Assembly (NCBI GenBank): GCA_035253685.1
Contig: DATFBR010000062.1
Coordinates: forward strand, 1 to 11,853
DNA: 11,853 nucleotides
DNA from: DASRTE01 sp035253685
GTDB lineage: Bacteria; Actinomycetota; Actinomycetes; Jiangellales; Jiangellaceae
Direction: 5' to 3'
The first letter of the stretch is position 1, and every line of letters starts with the position of its first letter. Below, piece by piece: positions 1 through 7,464 of the stretch. Below the pieces are notes generated by a model that saw nothing but the letters and a program-made list of their open reading frames with translations, did not search any database and was not told the DNA's origin. The translations under genes were made by a program, and so were the position numbers.

Positions 1-313
1 TCGCGACAACGTCCGCGTCAGCCAGCGTGGCGCCAATTTCCCGCAGTGACGCACCGGGCTCGATGATGACCGACACCTCGCCGGAACCCGGCCCCGGGTA
101 GTCGGCGGCGGGAGCGAACAGCCCGTCGAACATGCCGCCGAACACGGCGCGCCCACCGAAGAGGACGACCGCAACGAGCCCGCCGACGACGGCCACCGAG
201 ACGACCACCGCCAGCAGCGAGACCATCCTGCGGCGACGGCGTCGGCGGCGTTTGCGGCGCCGATGACTGCGGGTGCGCGGGCCGTCGTCCATCGTCAGCC
301 CGATGCGGCTCAT
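1..313 (-). CDS. mltG: Endolytic transglycosylase MltG (YceG-like), N-terminal part, cut by window edge
   Basis: MltG is a single-pass membrane lytic transglycosylase that cleaves nascent peptidoglycan strands and is thought to set glycan chain length. Only the first 104 residues are visible; the catalytic domain lies beyond position 1. Seen: a short cytoplasmic head, a very basic arginine stretch (about residues 17–29), one hydrophobic membrane segment (about 31–52), then a short linker and the start of the YceG fold (about residues 79–104, with the V-x-I-x-P-G-A-S-L-R-E-I-G pattern). The ATG start overlaps the ruvX stop as ATGA, so the two are translationally coupled. The identity rests on the N-terminal architecture, the start of the fold and the actinobacterial order alaS–ruvX–mltG. 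The arginine run is richer than in most homologues I know, but it fits the positive-inside rule. Confidence 0.85.
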   Translation of the reverse strand, partial: MSRIGLTMDDGPRTRSHRRRKRRRRRRRRMVSLLAVVVSVAVVGGLVAVVLFGGRAVFGGMFDGLFAPAADYPGPGSGEVSVIIEPGASLREIGATLADADVVA

Positions 314-774
314 CTACCCACCTGCACGATCTCGCCGGGAGGCCGGCCGCTGCCGCGCTCGGCGTCGAGCGCGGCCTGGAGGATGACCACAGCGGCGGCT
401 TGGTCGACCGTACCCCGAGCCCTGCGGGCAGAAACGCCGCCTGCCTGCAGGCCACGGGTCGCAGCCACGGTCGACAACCGCTCGTCGACCAGCCTCACCG
501 GGCATGGTGCCACACGGGCGGCCAGCGAGCCCGCGTATGCCCGGACCGCCTCGGCGGCCCGCCCCTCAGACCCGGCCAGCGTCCGGGGCAACCCGACGAC
601 CACCTCGATGGCATCGCGGTCGGCCGTCAGCCCCGCGATCCTGCCCAGGTCGGCCCCGCCAGGGTCGCGAGGGATGGTCTCGACCGGGGTCGCCAGCATG
701 CCGTCCGGATCGCAACTGGCCACCCCGACTCGCACACTGCCCACGTCGACGCCGATACGGACTCCGCGGCGCAC
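310..774 (-). CDS. ruvX: RuvX/YqgF family putative pre-16S rRNA nuclease / Holliday junction resolvase-like protein
   Basis: This is an RNase H-fold protein of the YqgF/RuvX family. In E. coli it is linked to 16S rRNA 5'-end maturation and in mycobacteria to Holliday-junction cleavage. The predicted product is 154 residues, close to the family's 140–170. Conserved acidic positions are visible: D10 in GVDVG, E98 in DERLST and D124 in VDQAAAVVILQ. The family strand GLPRTLAGSEG lies near residues 61–71. I chose GTG at 774 because the fold begins at once (VRIGVDVG). A longer reading frame upstream would only overlap alaS and has no homology. It starts 2 bases after the alaS stop and has no clear ribosome-binding site, which suggests reinitiation or coupling. 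Its stop overlaps the mltG start. Confidence 0.93.
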   Translation of the reverse strand: MRRGVRIGVDVGSVRVGVASCDPDGMLATPVETIPRDPGGADLGRIAGLTADRDAIEVVVGLPRTLAGSEGRAAEAVRAYAGSLAARVAPCPVRLVDERLSTVAATRGLQAGGVSARRARGTVDQAAAVVILQAALDAERGSGRPPGEIVQVGR

Positions 775-776
775 GC

Positions 777-3461
777 TCAGGAGCCGCCTGTGACGATCTC
801 GCCGACGACGTGCTCGATGCGCTTCAACGCGTCGTCGATCTTGCTGGCGTCGGCGCCGCCCCCCTGGGCCACGTCGTCCTTCCCGCCGCCACCGCCGCCG
901 AGGACCTGGGCTGCGTCGCGGACCAGGGCTCCCGCGCGCAGGTTCCACTCGCGGCCCCGCTCGTTGACCGCGACCACCACCAGCGGCCGTTCGCCGGCCA
1001 CCCCGGCGACGGCGACGACCGCCGGCCGGTCGCCGGGCAGGCTGTCGCGCACCCGCAGGGCCAGCCGGCGCAGGTCGTCGGCACCGCCGCCGTCAGAGGC
1101 GTGATGACCGACGTAGGAGACGCCGAACACGTCGTGGGCCTGTTGCGCCAGCGCGGGAGCGGCAGCCAGCAGGCGGCCCTGGCGAAGCCGCTCGATCTCC
1201 CGGTTGGCATCGCGAAGCTGCTCGACGATCGATGCGACGCGTTCGGGTAGTTCCTCGGGACGAACCTTGAGCGCCTCGGTGAGCTGCGCGACGAGGATGT
1301 GCTCACGCGCGAGGAACCGGTAGGCGTCGGCGCCGACCAGGGCCTCCACCCGGCGGACACCCTGCCCGATCGACGACTCTCCCAGCAGCTTGACCACGCC
1401 GAGCTGCCCGGAGCGGCGCGCGTGCGTACCACCGCAGAGCTCACGTGCCCACTCCCCGACCGAGACGACCCGGACCCGGTCGCCGTACTTCTCGCCGAAC
1501 AGCGCCATTGCGCCGGCCGCCACGGCCTGCTCCTGGCTCATGATCTCGGCGTGAACCTCGAGGTCGGCGATGAGCACGTCGTTGACCCTTGCCTCGACGT
1601 CGGCGAGCACACTGCGGGGCACCGCGCCGGACGCTGCGAAGTCGAACCGGAACCGGCCGGGCGAGTTCTCCGACCCCGCCTGGGTGGCCGTCTCGCCGAG
1701 CGCCTCACGGAAGGCCTTGTGCACCATGTGTGTCGCCGTGTGCGACCGAGAGATCGAGCGCCTGCGCTCGACGTCGACCACACAGACGACGTCGGCGCCG
1801 ACCGTGACCTCGCCCGAGACCACGCGTGCCCGGTGCACGATCAGCCCGGCCAGCGGTGACTGGACGTCGAGAACCTCGATCCGGCCACCGTCGGCCACCT
1901 CGATGACACCTTCGTCGGCGAGCTGACCGCCGCCCTCGGCGTAGAACGGCGTCCGGTCGAGCACGACCTCGACGTCGTCGCCCGCGCGGGCGGCGGGGAC
2001 CGCCGCGCCGCCCACGACCAGTCCGTGGACTGTCGCCTCGCCGGAGACCTCGTCGTACCCGGTGAAGTCGACCGGCGCGTCGAGGCCGTCGGCAACGGCG
2101 CGATAAACGGACAGGTCGACCTGGCCGGTCTTCTTCGCCCGCGCATCGGCCTTGGCCCGATCGCGCTGCTCCTGCATGAGCCGCCGGAACTCGTCCTCGT
2201 CGACCGACAGGCCCTGTTCGGCAGCCATCTCCAGGGTGAGGTCGATGGGGAAGCCGAACGTGTCGTGCAGACGGAAGGCCGTCTCACCCGCCAGCGTCTG
2301 GCTGCCGGCCTCCTGCGTCTCCGCCGCGGCCAGGTCGAAGATCTGCGTCCCGCTCCGCAACGTCGCCCGGAACGCCTCCTCCTCGCCGTAGGCCGCCGCC
2401 TGGATGCGGTCGAATTCGCGCTCCAACTCCGGATACGACGCACGCATGGCGGCCACGCTCACCGGCAGGAGCTCGGGCAGGACGAGGTTGTCGACGCCGA
2501 GCAGTCGCATCATGCGCACGCTGCGTCGCAGCAGCCGGCGCACGACGTAGCCGCGGGCCTCGTTCGACGGCGTCACCCCGTCTCCGATGAGCATCAGCGC
2601 GCTGCGGACGTGATCGGCCACGACGCGCAGCCGGACGTCGTCATCGTGGTCGGCGCCGTAGCGGGTCCCGGCGAGCTCCGCCGCGCGCGCCAGCACCGGG
2701 TAGACCTCGTCGATCTCGTAGAGGTTGTCGACGCCCTGGAGCAGGTACGCCACACGCTCCAGGCCCATGCCGGTGTCGATGTTCTTCTTCGGCAGTTCGG
2801 CGACGACCCGGAAATCCTCCTTGCTCCGGACCGAGTCGATCGACTCCTGCATGAACACCAGGTTCCAGATCTCCAGGTAGCGGTCCTCGTCCGCCACCGG
2901 TCCGCCCTCACTGCCGTGCTCCGGGCCCCGGTCGACGTAGATCTCCGAGCAGGGGCCGGCCGGACCGGGCTGCCCGGTGTGCCAGTAGTTGTCCTTCGTC
3001 CCGCGCCGCTGGATGCGCTCGTCGGGCAGCCCGGCAATCCGTTTCCACAACCCTGCGGCCTCGTCGTCGTCGTGGTAGACGGTGGCCCAGATCGAGTCGG
3101 GCTCGAAGCCGTACCCACCGGCGTCCTGGGAGCCGGTGACCAGCTCCCAGGCGTAGGCGATGGCACCCTCCTTGAAGTAGTCGCCGAAGGAGAAATTGCC
3201 GCACATCTGGAAGAACGTGCCGTGCCGGGTGGTCTTCCCGACCTCCTCGATGTCGAGGGTGCGCACGCACTTCTGGACACTCGCCGCCCGCTGGTACGGC
3301 GGCGTCTCCTGGCCGGTGAGGTAGGGGATGAACGGCACCATGCCGGCGACCGTGAACAGCAGCGTCGGGTCCGACGAGACCAGCGACGTGCTGGGCACAA
3401 CGGCGTGCCCGCGCTGATCGAAGAAGTCGAGGAAACGCCGGCGGATCTCGGCGGTCTCCAT
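777..3461 (-). CDS. alaS: Alanyl-tRNA synthetase
   Basis: AlaS is a cytoplasmic class II synthetase that charges tRNA-Ala and edits mischarged Ser/Gly. The product of 894 residues is full length for the bacterial family (about 870–905). Seen: the N-terminal aminoacylation core with the SSDPTLLFTVAGM and KCVRTLDIEEVG blocks and TRHGTFFQMCGNFSFGDYF. These are followed by the tRNA-recognition region, then the editing domain with its zinc ligands HTATH (574–578) and CGGTH (676–680). A C-Ala domain ends in a glycine-rich loop (about 853–872). The start is ATG 3461, which overlaps the preceding stop as TGATG; an in-frame GTG lies one codon upstream (3464). The gene is fourth from the right in a packed minus-strand operon with ruvX 2 bases downstream. 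All key motifs are intact. Confidence 0.98.
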   Translation of the reverse strand: METAEIRRRFLDFFDQRGHAVVPSTSLVSSDPTLLFTVAGMVPFIPYLTGQETPPYQRAASVQKCVRTLDIEEVGKTTRHGTFFQMCGNFSFGDYFKEGAIAYAWELVTGSQDAGGYGFEPDSIWATVYHDDDEAAGLWKRIAGLPDERIQRRGTKDNYWHTGQPGPAGPCSEIYVDRGPEHGSEGGPVADEDRYLEIWNLVFMQESIDSVRSKEDFRVVAELPKKNIDTGMGLERVAYLLQGVDNLYEIDEVYPVLARAAELAGTRYGADHDDDVRLRVVADHVRSALMLIGDGVTPSNEARGYVVRRLLRRSVRMMRLLGVDNLVLPELLPVSVAAMRASYPELEREFDRIQAAAYGEEEAFRATLRSGTQIFDLAAAETQEAGSQTLAGETAFRLHDTFGFPIDLTLEMAAEQGLSVDEDEFRRLMQEQRDRAKADARAKKTGQVDLSVYRAVADGLDAPVDFTGYDEVSGEATVHGLVVGGAAVPAARAGDDVEVVLDRTPFYAEGGGQLADEGVIEVADGGRIEVLDVQSPLAGLIVHRARVVSGEVTVGADVVCVVDVERRRSISRSHTATHMVHKAFREALGETATQAGSENSPGRFRFDFAASGAVPRSVLADVEARVNDVLIADLEVHAEIMSQEQAVAAGAMALFGEKYGDRVRVVSVGEWARELCGGTHARRSGQLGVVKLLGESSIGQGVRRVEALVGADAYRFLAREHILVAQLTEALKVRPEELPERVASIVEQLRDANREIERLRQGRLLAAAPALAQQAHDVFGVSYVGHHASDGGGADDLRRLALRVRDSLPGDRPAVVAVAGVAGERPLVVVAVNERGREWNLRAGALVRDAAQVLGGGGGGKDDVAQGGGADASKIDDALKRIEHVVGEIVTGGS

Positions 3462-3763
3462 CACTGGGGCCCGGTCGGAGGTTCCGTACGGAACATCTCG
3501 CGCACGGTGGCGGCGTCGATGTCGTCGGGCGGTCCGCCGTCGCCGCCGATGCCGAGCGCTTCACGCAACTCGTCGTCGCGTTCGGCCATCCCGGCCCGGA
3601 CGTCGTCGGCGAACTCCCGCACGGCCTGCGTAAGCCGACCCAGGCTGCCGGACACCTGTTCGGCAGCACCCTCAGGGGTCAGCTTCTTCGCCGCCCGGGT
3701 CAACCGCCGCGCGACGAGGATCCCCGCGGTCGCCCCGAGCGCGACCCAGAACAGTCGCCTCAC
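3461..3763 (-). CDS. Small single-pass membrane protein, DUF6167-like, function unknown
   Basis: This is a 100-residue protein starting at GTG 3763. Residues about 3–18 form one hydrophobic segment beginning RRLFWVALGATAGIL. Next comes a basic patch (VARRLTRAAKKL), then an amphipathic helical region (GRLTQAVREFADDVRAGMAERDDELREAL at about 41–70) and an acidic, glycine/proline-rich tail. The topology suggests a membrane anchor with a cytoplasmic helix. Small proteins of this kind, assigned to DUF6167 from memory, are found upstream of alaS in many actinomycetes. The start overlaps the stop of the DUF948 gene (GTGA) and its stop overlaps the alaS start, so it is expressed as part of the alaS operon. 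No catalytic motif is visible and I do not assign a role. Confidence 0.8.
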   Translation of the reverse strand: MRRLFWVALGATAGILVARRLTRAAKKLTPEGAAEQVSGSLGRLTQAVREFADDVRAGMAERDDELREALGIGGDGGPPDDIDAATVREMFRTEPPTGPQ

Positions 3764-4140
3764 CGCGGGCTCCCCAGCCGCTGCCTGCGACGGGCGAGAG
3801 CACGTCGCACGCCGTAGGTGAACGCGGCCGTGCGGACCATCGGGCCGCCGAATACGGCCGCGATCAACGAGGACATGGCCGCTGCGTTGCCGGTGACGGT
3901 TTGGGCGTTGGACGTGATCGCGTCGACGCGCCGCAGTTGCACGTTGGTCGATGCGAGCAGCTCGTTGGTCTCGTCGACCGTGACGCTGGTCTTGGCCACG
4001 TGTTCTGTGCGCAGGTCGCGCACCGTCAGCGTGAGCTCGTCGACCGTCTTGCCGAGCTTGAGGATCGGGACGGCGAGGACGCCGACGAGCAGAACGAACG
4101 CGACGGCCGCTATGAGCCCGGCGATCTCGCCTGCGGACAT
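3760..4140 (-). CDS. DUF948-containing membrane protein, function unknown
   Basis: This 126-residue protein has one strong N-terminal transmembrane segment (about residues 5–28, AGLIAAVAFVLLVGVLAVPIL). A long predicted helix follows with heptad-like spacing (KTVDELTLTVRDLRTEHV and onwards to about 85), then a second, weaker hydrophobic patch and a basic C-terminus (RRALARRRQRLG). The membrane-anchored helical rod is the DUF948 pattern common in Firmicutes and Actinobacteria. Its function is not established; structural or stress-related roles have been proposed for relatives. ATG 4140 has a clear ribosome-binding site and is the first gene of the operon running into alaS. Its stop overlaps the next start (GTGA), so the two small membrane proteins probably act together. 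Confidence 0.87.
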   Translation of the reverse strand: MSAGEIAGLIAAVAFVLLVGVLAVPILKLGKTVDELTLTVRDLRTEHVAKTSVTVDETNELLASTNVQLRRVDAITSNAQTVTGNAAAMSSLIAAVFGGPMVRTAAFTYGVRRALARRRQRLGSPR

Positions 4141-4148
4141 GGTGGGAA

Positions 4149-4156
4149 CCTCTCCT
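4149..4156 (-). promoter_or_regulatory. Ribosome-binding site of the DUF948 gene
   Basis: AGGAGAGG on the minus strand, 8 bases before ATG 4140. It is a strong Shine-Dalgarno match and the only good one in this operon; the downstream genes rely on overlapping stop/start codons. Confidence 0.75.
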
Positions 4157-4179
4157 GACCGTTCTCTCGGGAGGGTCTG

Positions 4180-4185
4180 ACCCTA
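4180..4185 (-). promoter_or_regulatory. Candidate -10 box for the DUF948–alaS–ruvX–mltG operon
   Basis: TAGGGT on the minus strand fits the actinobacterial TANNNT pattern. It would place the transcription start near 4172, giving a leader of about 32 bases that includes the ribosome-binding site. No convincing TTGACA-like -35 box is seen at 16–18 bases; only a weak TGGTCG-like match occurs. It lies in the 87-bp gap between rarA and the operon. Confidence 0.4.
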
Positions 4186-4227
4186 CCCTGCGGACAGCTC
4201 CCGACCATCGCGGTATTCGGGCCGCGG

Positions 4228-5592
4228 TCACTCACCACGGACGATCTTCCGCAGCCGCCCGTAGCGCTCCGCGTAGTCACGCTCGGCACCGCGAGTGCCG
4301 GGCTCGTAGTACACCTTGTCCGCCACCGCGTCCGGCGCGTACTGCTGCTCGACGACGCCGCGCGGATCGTCGTGGGCATAGGCGTAGCCCGTACCGTGGC
4401 CGAGCTTCCGCGCGCCGCCGTAGTGGGCGTCGCGCAGCTGCGGCGGCACGCTGCCGACCAGGCCGGCGCGGACGTCGCCGAGTGCCGCACCGATCGCCTT
4501 CACCACACTGTTCGACTTCGGCGCCAGTGCCAGGGCGATCACGGCCTGCTCCAGCGTGATCTGTGCCTCCGGCCAGCCGATCAGCTGCACCGCCTGTGCC
4601 GCCGCCACGGCGGTCTGCAGCGCGGAAGGGTCGGCCAGCCCGATGTCCTCGCTGGCGAGGATCACCAGTCGCCGGGCGAGGAAACGGGGATCCTCGCCGG
4701 CCTCGGCCATTCGCGCGAGGTAGTGCAGCGCCGCGTCGACGTCGCTGCCGCGGATCGACTTGATCAGCGCGCTGGTGACGTCGTAGTGCTGGTCGCCGGC
4801 ACGGTCGTAGCGCACGGCGGCCCGGTCCACGGCAGCCTCGGCCGTCGGCAGGTCGATGCGTGGGTCGTCGTCACCGACGACGGCGCCGGCCGCGGCCTCC
4901 AGGTAGGTCAGCACCCTGCGTGCGTCCCCTCCGGCGAGCCGGACCAGGTGTTCCTTCGCGTCGTTGTCGAGGGTGACCGCGCCGGCGAGGCCGCGCTCGT
5001 CCGCCAGCGCCCGGTCGACCACCAGGCCGACCTCGGCCTCACCCAGGGCCTCGAGGCTCAGCAGCAGCGAGCGGGACAGCAGCGGCCCGGTCAGTGCGAA
5101 GAACGGGTTCTCCGTCGTCGCGGCCACCAGCGAGACCCACCGGTTCTCGACGCCGGGGAGCAGCGCATCCTGCTGGGTCTTGGAGAACCGGTGCACCTCG
5201 TCGACGAACAACACCGTTCCGGTGTCGGTGCGGACCAACGCCGTCCGCGCCGCGTCGATCACGGCCCGGACGTCCTTCACGCCTGCGGTGACGGCGGAGA
5301 GTTCGACGAAGTGACGCTGGGTGGCGCGGCTGACGACGTAGGCGATCGTGGTCTTGCCGCTTCCGGGCGGCCCCCACAGAACCAGAGCCATCGGCTGGTC
5401 GTTCTCGACCAGTTGACGCAGCGGGGCGCCCTCGCCGAGCAACTGGTCCTGGCCGACGATCTCGTCGAGCGTCCGCGGCCGCATTCGGACCGCCAACGGC
5501 GCACCCTTGTGGACGGCGTCGGCGCCTGCGAGCGAACCCGGCGGAGTGATCGGCCTGTCGCTGACCTCGAACAAAGCTCCGTCCTCGCTCAC
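4228..5592 (-). CDS. rarA: Replication-associated recombination protein A (RarA/MgsA family AAA+ ATPase)
   Basis: RarA is a clamp-loader-related AAA+ ATPase that acts at stalled replication forks and binds SSB. The product is 454 residues, close to the usual 430–450. Seen: Walker A GPPGSGKT (74–81), Walker B LFVDEVH (128–134), sensor 1 TTEN (159–162), an arginine-finger LLSRS (R174) and sensor 2 GGDARR (221–226). These are followed by the helical tetramerisation region with the conserved SIRGSDVDAALHYLARM stretch and a C-terminal QQYAPD segment. I chose GTG 5592 because conserved sequence begins soon after and the codon sits 7 bases behind a TAACCT -10 box, as in a leaderless transcript. It is transcribed in the same direction as the alaS operon, 87 bases upstream of it, and divergently from the ABC exporter. 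All catalytic residues are present. Confidence 0.95.
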   Translation of the reverse strand: MSEDGALFEVSDRPITPPGSLAGADAVHKGAPLAVRMRPRTLDEIVGQDQLLGEGAPLRQLVENDQPMALVLWGPPGSGKTTIAYVVSRATQRHFVELSAVTAGVKDVRAVIDAARTALVRTDTGTVLFVDEVHRFSKTQQDALLPGVENRWVSLVAATTENPFFALTGPLLSRSLLLSLEALGEAEVGLVVDRALADERGLAGAVTLDNDAKEHLVRLAGGDARRVLTYLEAAAGAVVGDDDPRIDLPTAEAAVDRAAVRYDRAGDQHYDVTSALIKSIRGSDVDAALHYLARMAEAGEDPRFLARRLVILASEDIGLADPSALQTAVAAAQAVQLIGWPEAQITLEQAVIALALAPKSNSVVKAIGAALGDVRAGLVGSVPPQLRDAHYGGARKLGHGTGYAYAHDDPRGVVEQQYAPDAVADKVYYEPGTRGAERDYAERYGRLRKIVRGE

Positions 5593-5599
5593 CCCGCCG

Positions 5600-5605
5600 A
5601 GGTTA
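5600..5605 (-). promoter_or_regulatory. Candidate -10 box of rarA (leaderless)
   Basis: TAACCT on the minus strand fits TANNNT, and exactly 7 bases separate it from the GTG start at 5592. Transcription would therefore begin at or next to the start codon. There is no Shine-Dalgarno sequence in front of this GTG, which agrees with leaderless translation. No clear -35 hexamer is seen. Confidence 0.5.
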
Positions 5606-5611
5606 GCCCGT

Positions 5612-5640
5612 CGAGGTGATCGGCGGTCTCGATCATCCCG
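5612..5640. repeat. Imperfect dyad in the rarA / ABC exporter divergent region
   Basis: Arms TGATCG (5617–5622) and CGATCA (5630–5635) form a perfect 6-bp inverted repeat around a 7-base spacer. Further matching pairs continue outward to 5612/5640 with two mismatches. The centre (about 5626) falls where the rarA -35 region would be. It could be an operator, but short dyads arise by chance. Confidence 0.3.
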
Positions 5641-5719
5641 GTCGCGGCGCGCCCGGACGCTCGCCGGGTGGCCGCGAAGATCGCCGTGCGGATGCGACAC
5701 TCTGGAACTGACGACCTCC

Positions 5720-5723
5720 GGAG
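5720..5723 (+). promoter_or_regulatory. Ribosome-binding site of the first ABC exporter gene
   Basis: GGAG lies 7 bases before ATG 5731. It decides the start: in-frame GTG 5668 and ATG 5692 further upstream have no comparable site and would add a non-conserved N-terminus. Confidence 0.6.
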
Positions 5724-5730
5724 CCCGACC

Positions 5731-7464
5731 ATGCTGATCCGCCTGCTGCGGACCTACCTGCGCCCCTACCGCCGATGGCTCGCCGCCGTCGTGGCGCTGC
5801 AACTCGTCGGCACGCTCGCCTCCCTGTACCTGCCCAGCCTGAACGCCGACATCATCGACAACGGCATCGCCCGGGGCGACACCGGTCACATCCTGTCGAC
5901 GGGAGCGACGATGCTCGTCGTCAGCCTCGTGCAGATCGTCGGCACGGTCTCTGCCGTGTACTTCGGTGCGAAGGCCTCCATGGCGTTCGGCCGCGACGTG
6001 CGCGCCGCCGTCTTCGGCACCGCGGGCCGGTTCTCCACCCGCGAGGTCGGCCGGTTCGGCGCGCCGTCACTGATCACCCGCAACACCAACGACGTCCAGC
6101 AGGTGCAGATGCTGGTCATGGTCACGACCACGATGATGGTCATGGCGCCGATCATGATGGTCGGCGGAGTGATCATGGCATTGCGCCAGGACGTCGGGCT
6201 GTCCTGGCTCATGGTCGTGTCGGTGCCCGTGCTGCTCACAGGCATCCTGCTCGTCGTCAGGGCGATGGTGCCGCAGTTCCGGCTGGTGCAGACCCGCATC
6301 GACGTGGTGAACCGCGTCCTGCGTGAGCAGATCAGCGGCATCCGCGTGGTCCGTGCGTTCGTCCGCGAGCGTTACGAGGCGGCCCGCTTCGGTGCCGCCA
6401 ACGCCGAGTTGACCGACACGTCGTTGCGCGTCGGTCGGCTGATGGCCGTGATGTTCCCGTACGTCATGTTGATCTTCAACACTTCCAGCGTAGCTGTGCT
6501 GTGGTTCGGCGGGCACCGGGTCGACAGCGGTGCCATGGAAATCGGCGCGCTGACCGCGTTCCTGCAGTACCTCATGCAGATCCTGATGTCGGTGATGATG
6601 GCCACGTTCATGGTCGTCATGGTGCCGCGCGCGGCTGTGGGGGCCGAGCGGATCATCGACGTGCTCGACACCGAGCCGTCCGTCCGCCCTCCCGCCGCTC
6701 CCGCCGCCGAGCCGACCCGCCCGGCGACGCTCGAGTTCCGCAACGCCGGCTTCATCTTCCCGGGGGCTCAGGAGCCCGTCCTGCGCGACGTCTCCTTTCG
6801 CGTCGAGCCCGGCCAGACGACCGCGATCATCGGCAGCACCGGGTCGGGCAAGACCACGCTGGTCAACCTGATCCCCCGCCTGATGGACGTCACGTCCGGC
6901 GCGGTGCTGGTGGGGGGAGTCGACGTGCGCCATGCCGAGCCCGACGAGGTGCGGGAGTTGATCGGGTTGGTGCCCCAGAAGCCGTACCTGTTCTCCGGTA
7001 CGGTCGCGAGCAACCTGCGGTACGGCAAGCCCGATGCCAGCGACGACGAGCTGCGGGCCGCGCTGGAGACGGCCCAGGCCCGCGACTTCGTCGCTTCCCT
7101 GCCCGACGGGCTGGACGCCTCCGTCGCCCAGGGCGGTACCAACCTTTCGGGCGGGCAGCGACAACGTCTCGCGATCGCGCGAGCGCTCGTCCGGCAGCCG
7201 GACCTCTACCTCTTCGACGACTCGTTCTCGGCGCTCGACCTGGCCACGGACGCGCGGCTGCGGGCCGCGCTCCGTCCGCACACCGCCGCAGCGGTCGTCC
7301 TCATCGTCGCCCAACGCGTGTCCACGATCGCCGACGCCGACCAGATCGTCGTCCTCGAGGACGGTGCCGTCGTGGGCCTGGGCACGCACGCCGACCTGGT
7401 TGCGACGTGTCCGACGTACGCCGAGATCGTCGACTCCCAGATGTCCACCGATGAGGCGGCGTGA
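5731..7464 (+). CDS. ABC exporter half-transporter, degenerate-site subunit (permease + ATPase)
   Basis: This type IV ABC exporter half of 577 residues has a six-helix membrane domain (about 1–310) fused to a nucleotide-binding domain. Seen: the ITRNTNDVQQVQ coupling region, Walker A GSTGSGKTT (368–376), signature LSGGQ (472–476) and Walker B YLFDD (D496). The catalytic glutamate is replaced by Asp (D497) and the H-loop histidine by Gln (Q528, in VAQRVSTI). These changes mark the subunit that supplies the non-hydrolysing ATP site in heterodimers such as TM287/288 and BmrCD. The stop overlaps the next start as GTGA, so the two halves are coupled. The substrate is not deducible; drugs, lipids or peptides are all possible. 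It is divergent from rarA, with no clear promoter seen upstream. Confidence 0.93.
   Translation: MLIRLLRTYLRPYRRWLAAVVALQLVGTLASLYLPSLNADIIDNGIARGDTGHILSTGATMLVVSLVQIVGTVSAVYFGAKASMAFGRDVRAAVFGTAGRFSTREVGRFGAPSLITRNTNDVQQVQMLVMVTTTMMVMAPIMMVGGVIMALRQDVGLSWLMVVSVPVLLTGILLVVRAMVPQFRLVQTRIDVVNRVLREQISGIRVVRAFVRERYEAARFGAANAELTDTSLRVGRLMAVMFPYVMLIFNTSSVAVLWFGGHRVDSGAMEIGALTAFLQYLMQILMSVMMATFMVVMVPRAAVGAERIIDVLDTEPSVRPPAAPAAEPTRPATLEFRNAGFIFPGAQEPVLRDVSFRVEPGQTTAIIGSTGSGKTTLVNLIPRLMDVTSGAVLVGGVDVRHAEPDEVRELIGLVPQKPYLFSGTVASNLRYGKPDASDDELRAALETAQARDFVASLPDGLDASVAQGGTNLSGGQRQRLAIARALVRQPDLYLFDDSFSALDLATDARLRAALRPHTAAAVVLIVAQRVSTIADADQIVVLEDGAVVGLGTHADLVATCPTYAEIVDSQMSTDEAA

Noticed and set aside
17..313. 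The arginine-rich run in MltG as a possible sequencing or frame artefact
   Set aside because: The frame continues cleanly into a membrane helix and the YceG start. A basic stretch before a membrane segment is normal for this topology.
775..948. Upstream extension of the ruvX frame into alaS
   Set aside because: The extra residues are Arg/Gly/Pro-rich and antigenic to no family. The conserved RuvX fold begins right after GTG 774, 2 bases past the alaS stop.
2025..3821. A 598-codon open frame on the plus strand opposite alaS
   Set aside because: It is antisense to a gene with every AlaS motif. Long open shadows are expected in high-GC DNA, and its translation is repetitive in Val/Arg/Gly/Asp with no recognisable domain.
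4372..5619. A 415-codon open frame on the plus strand opposite rarA
   Set aside because: It is antisense to rarA, which has intact AAA+ motifs; low-complexity composition marks it as a GC shadow.
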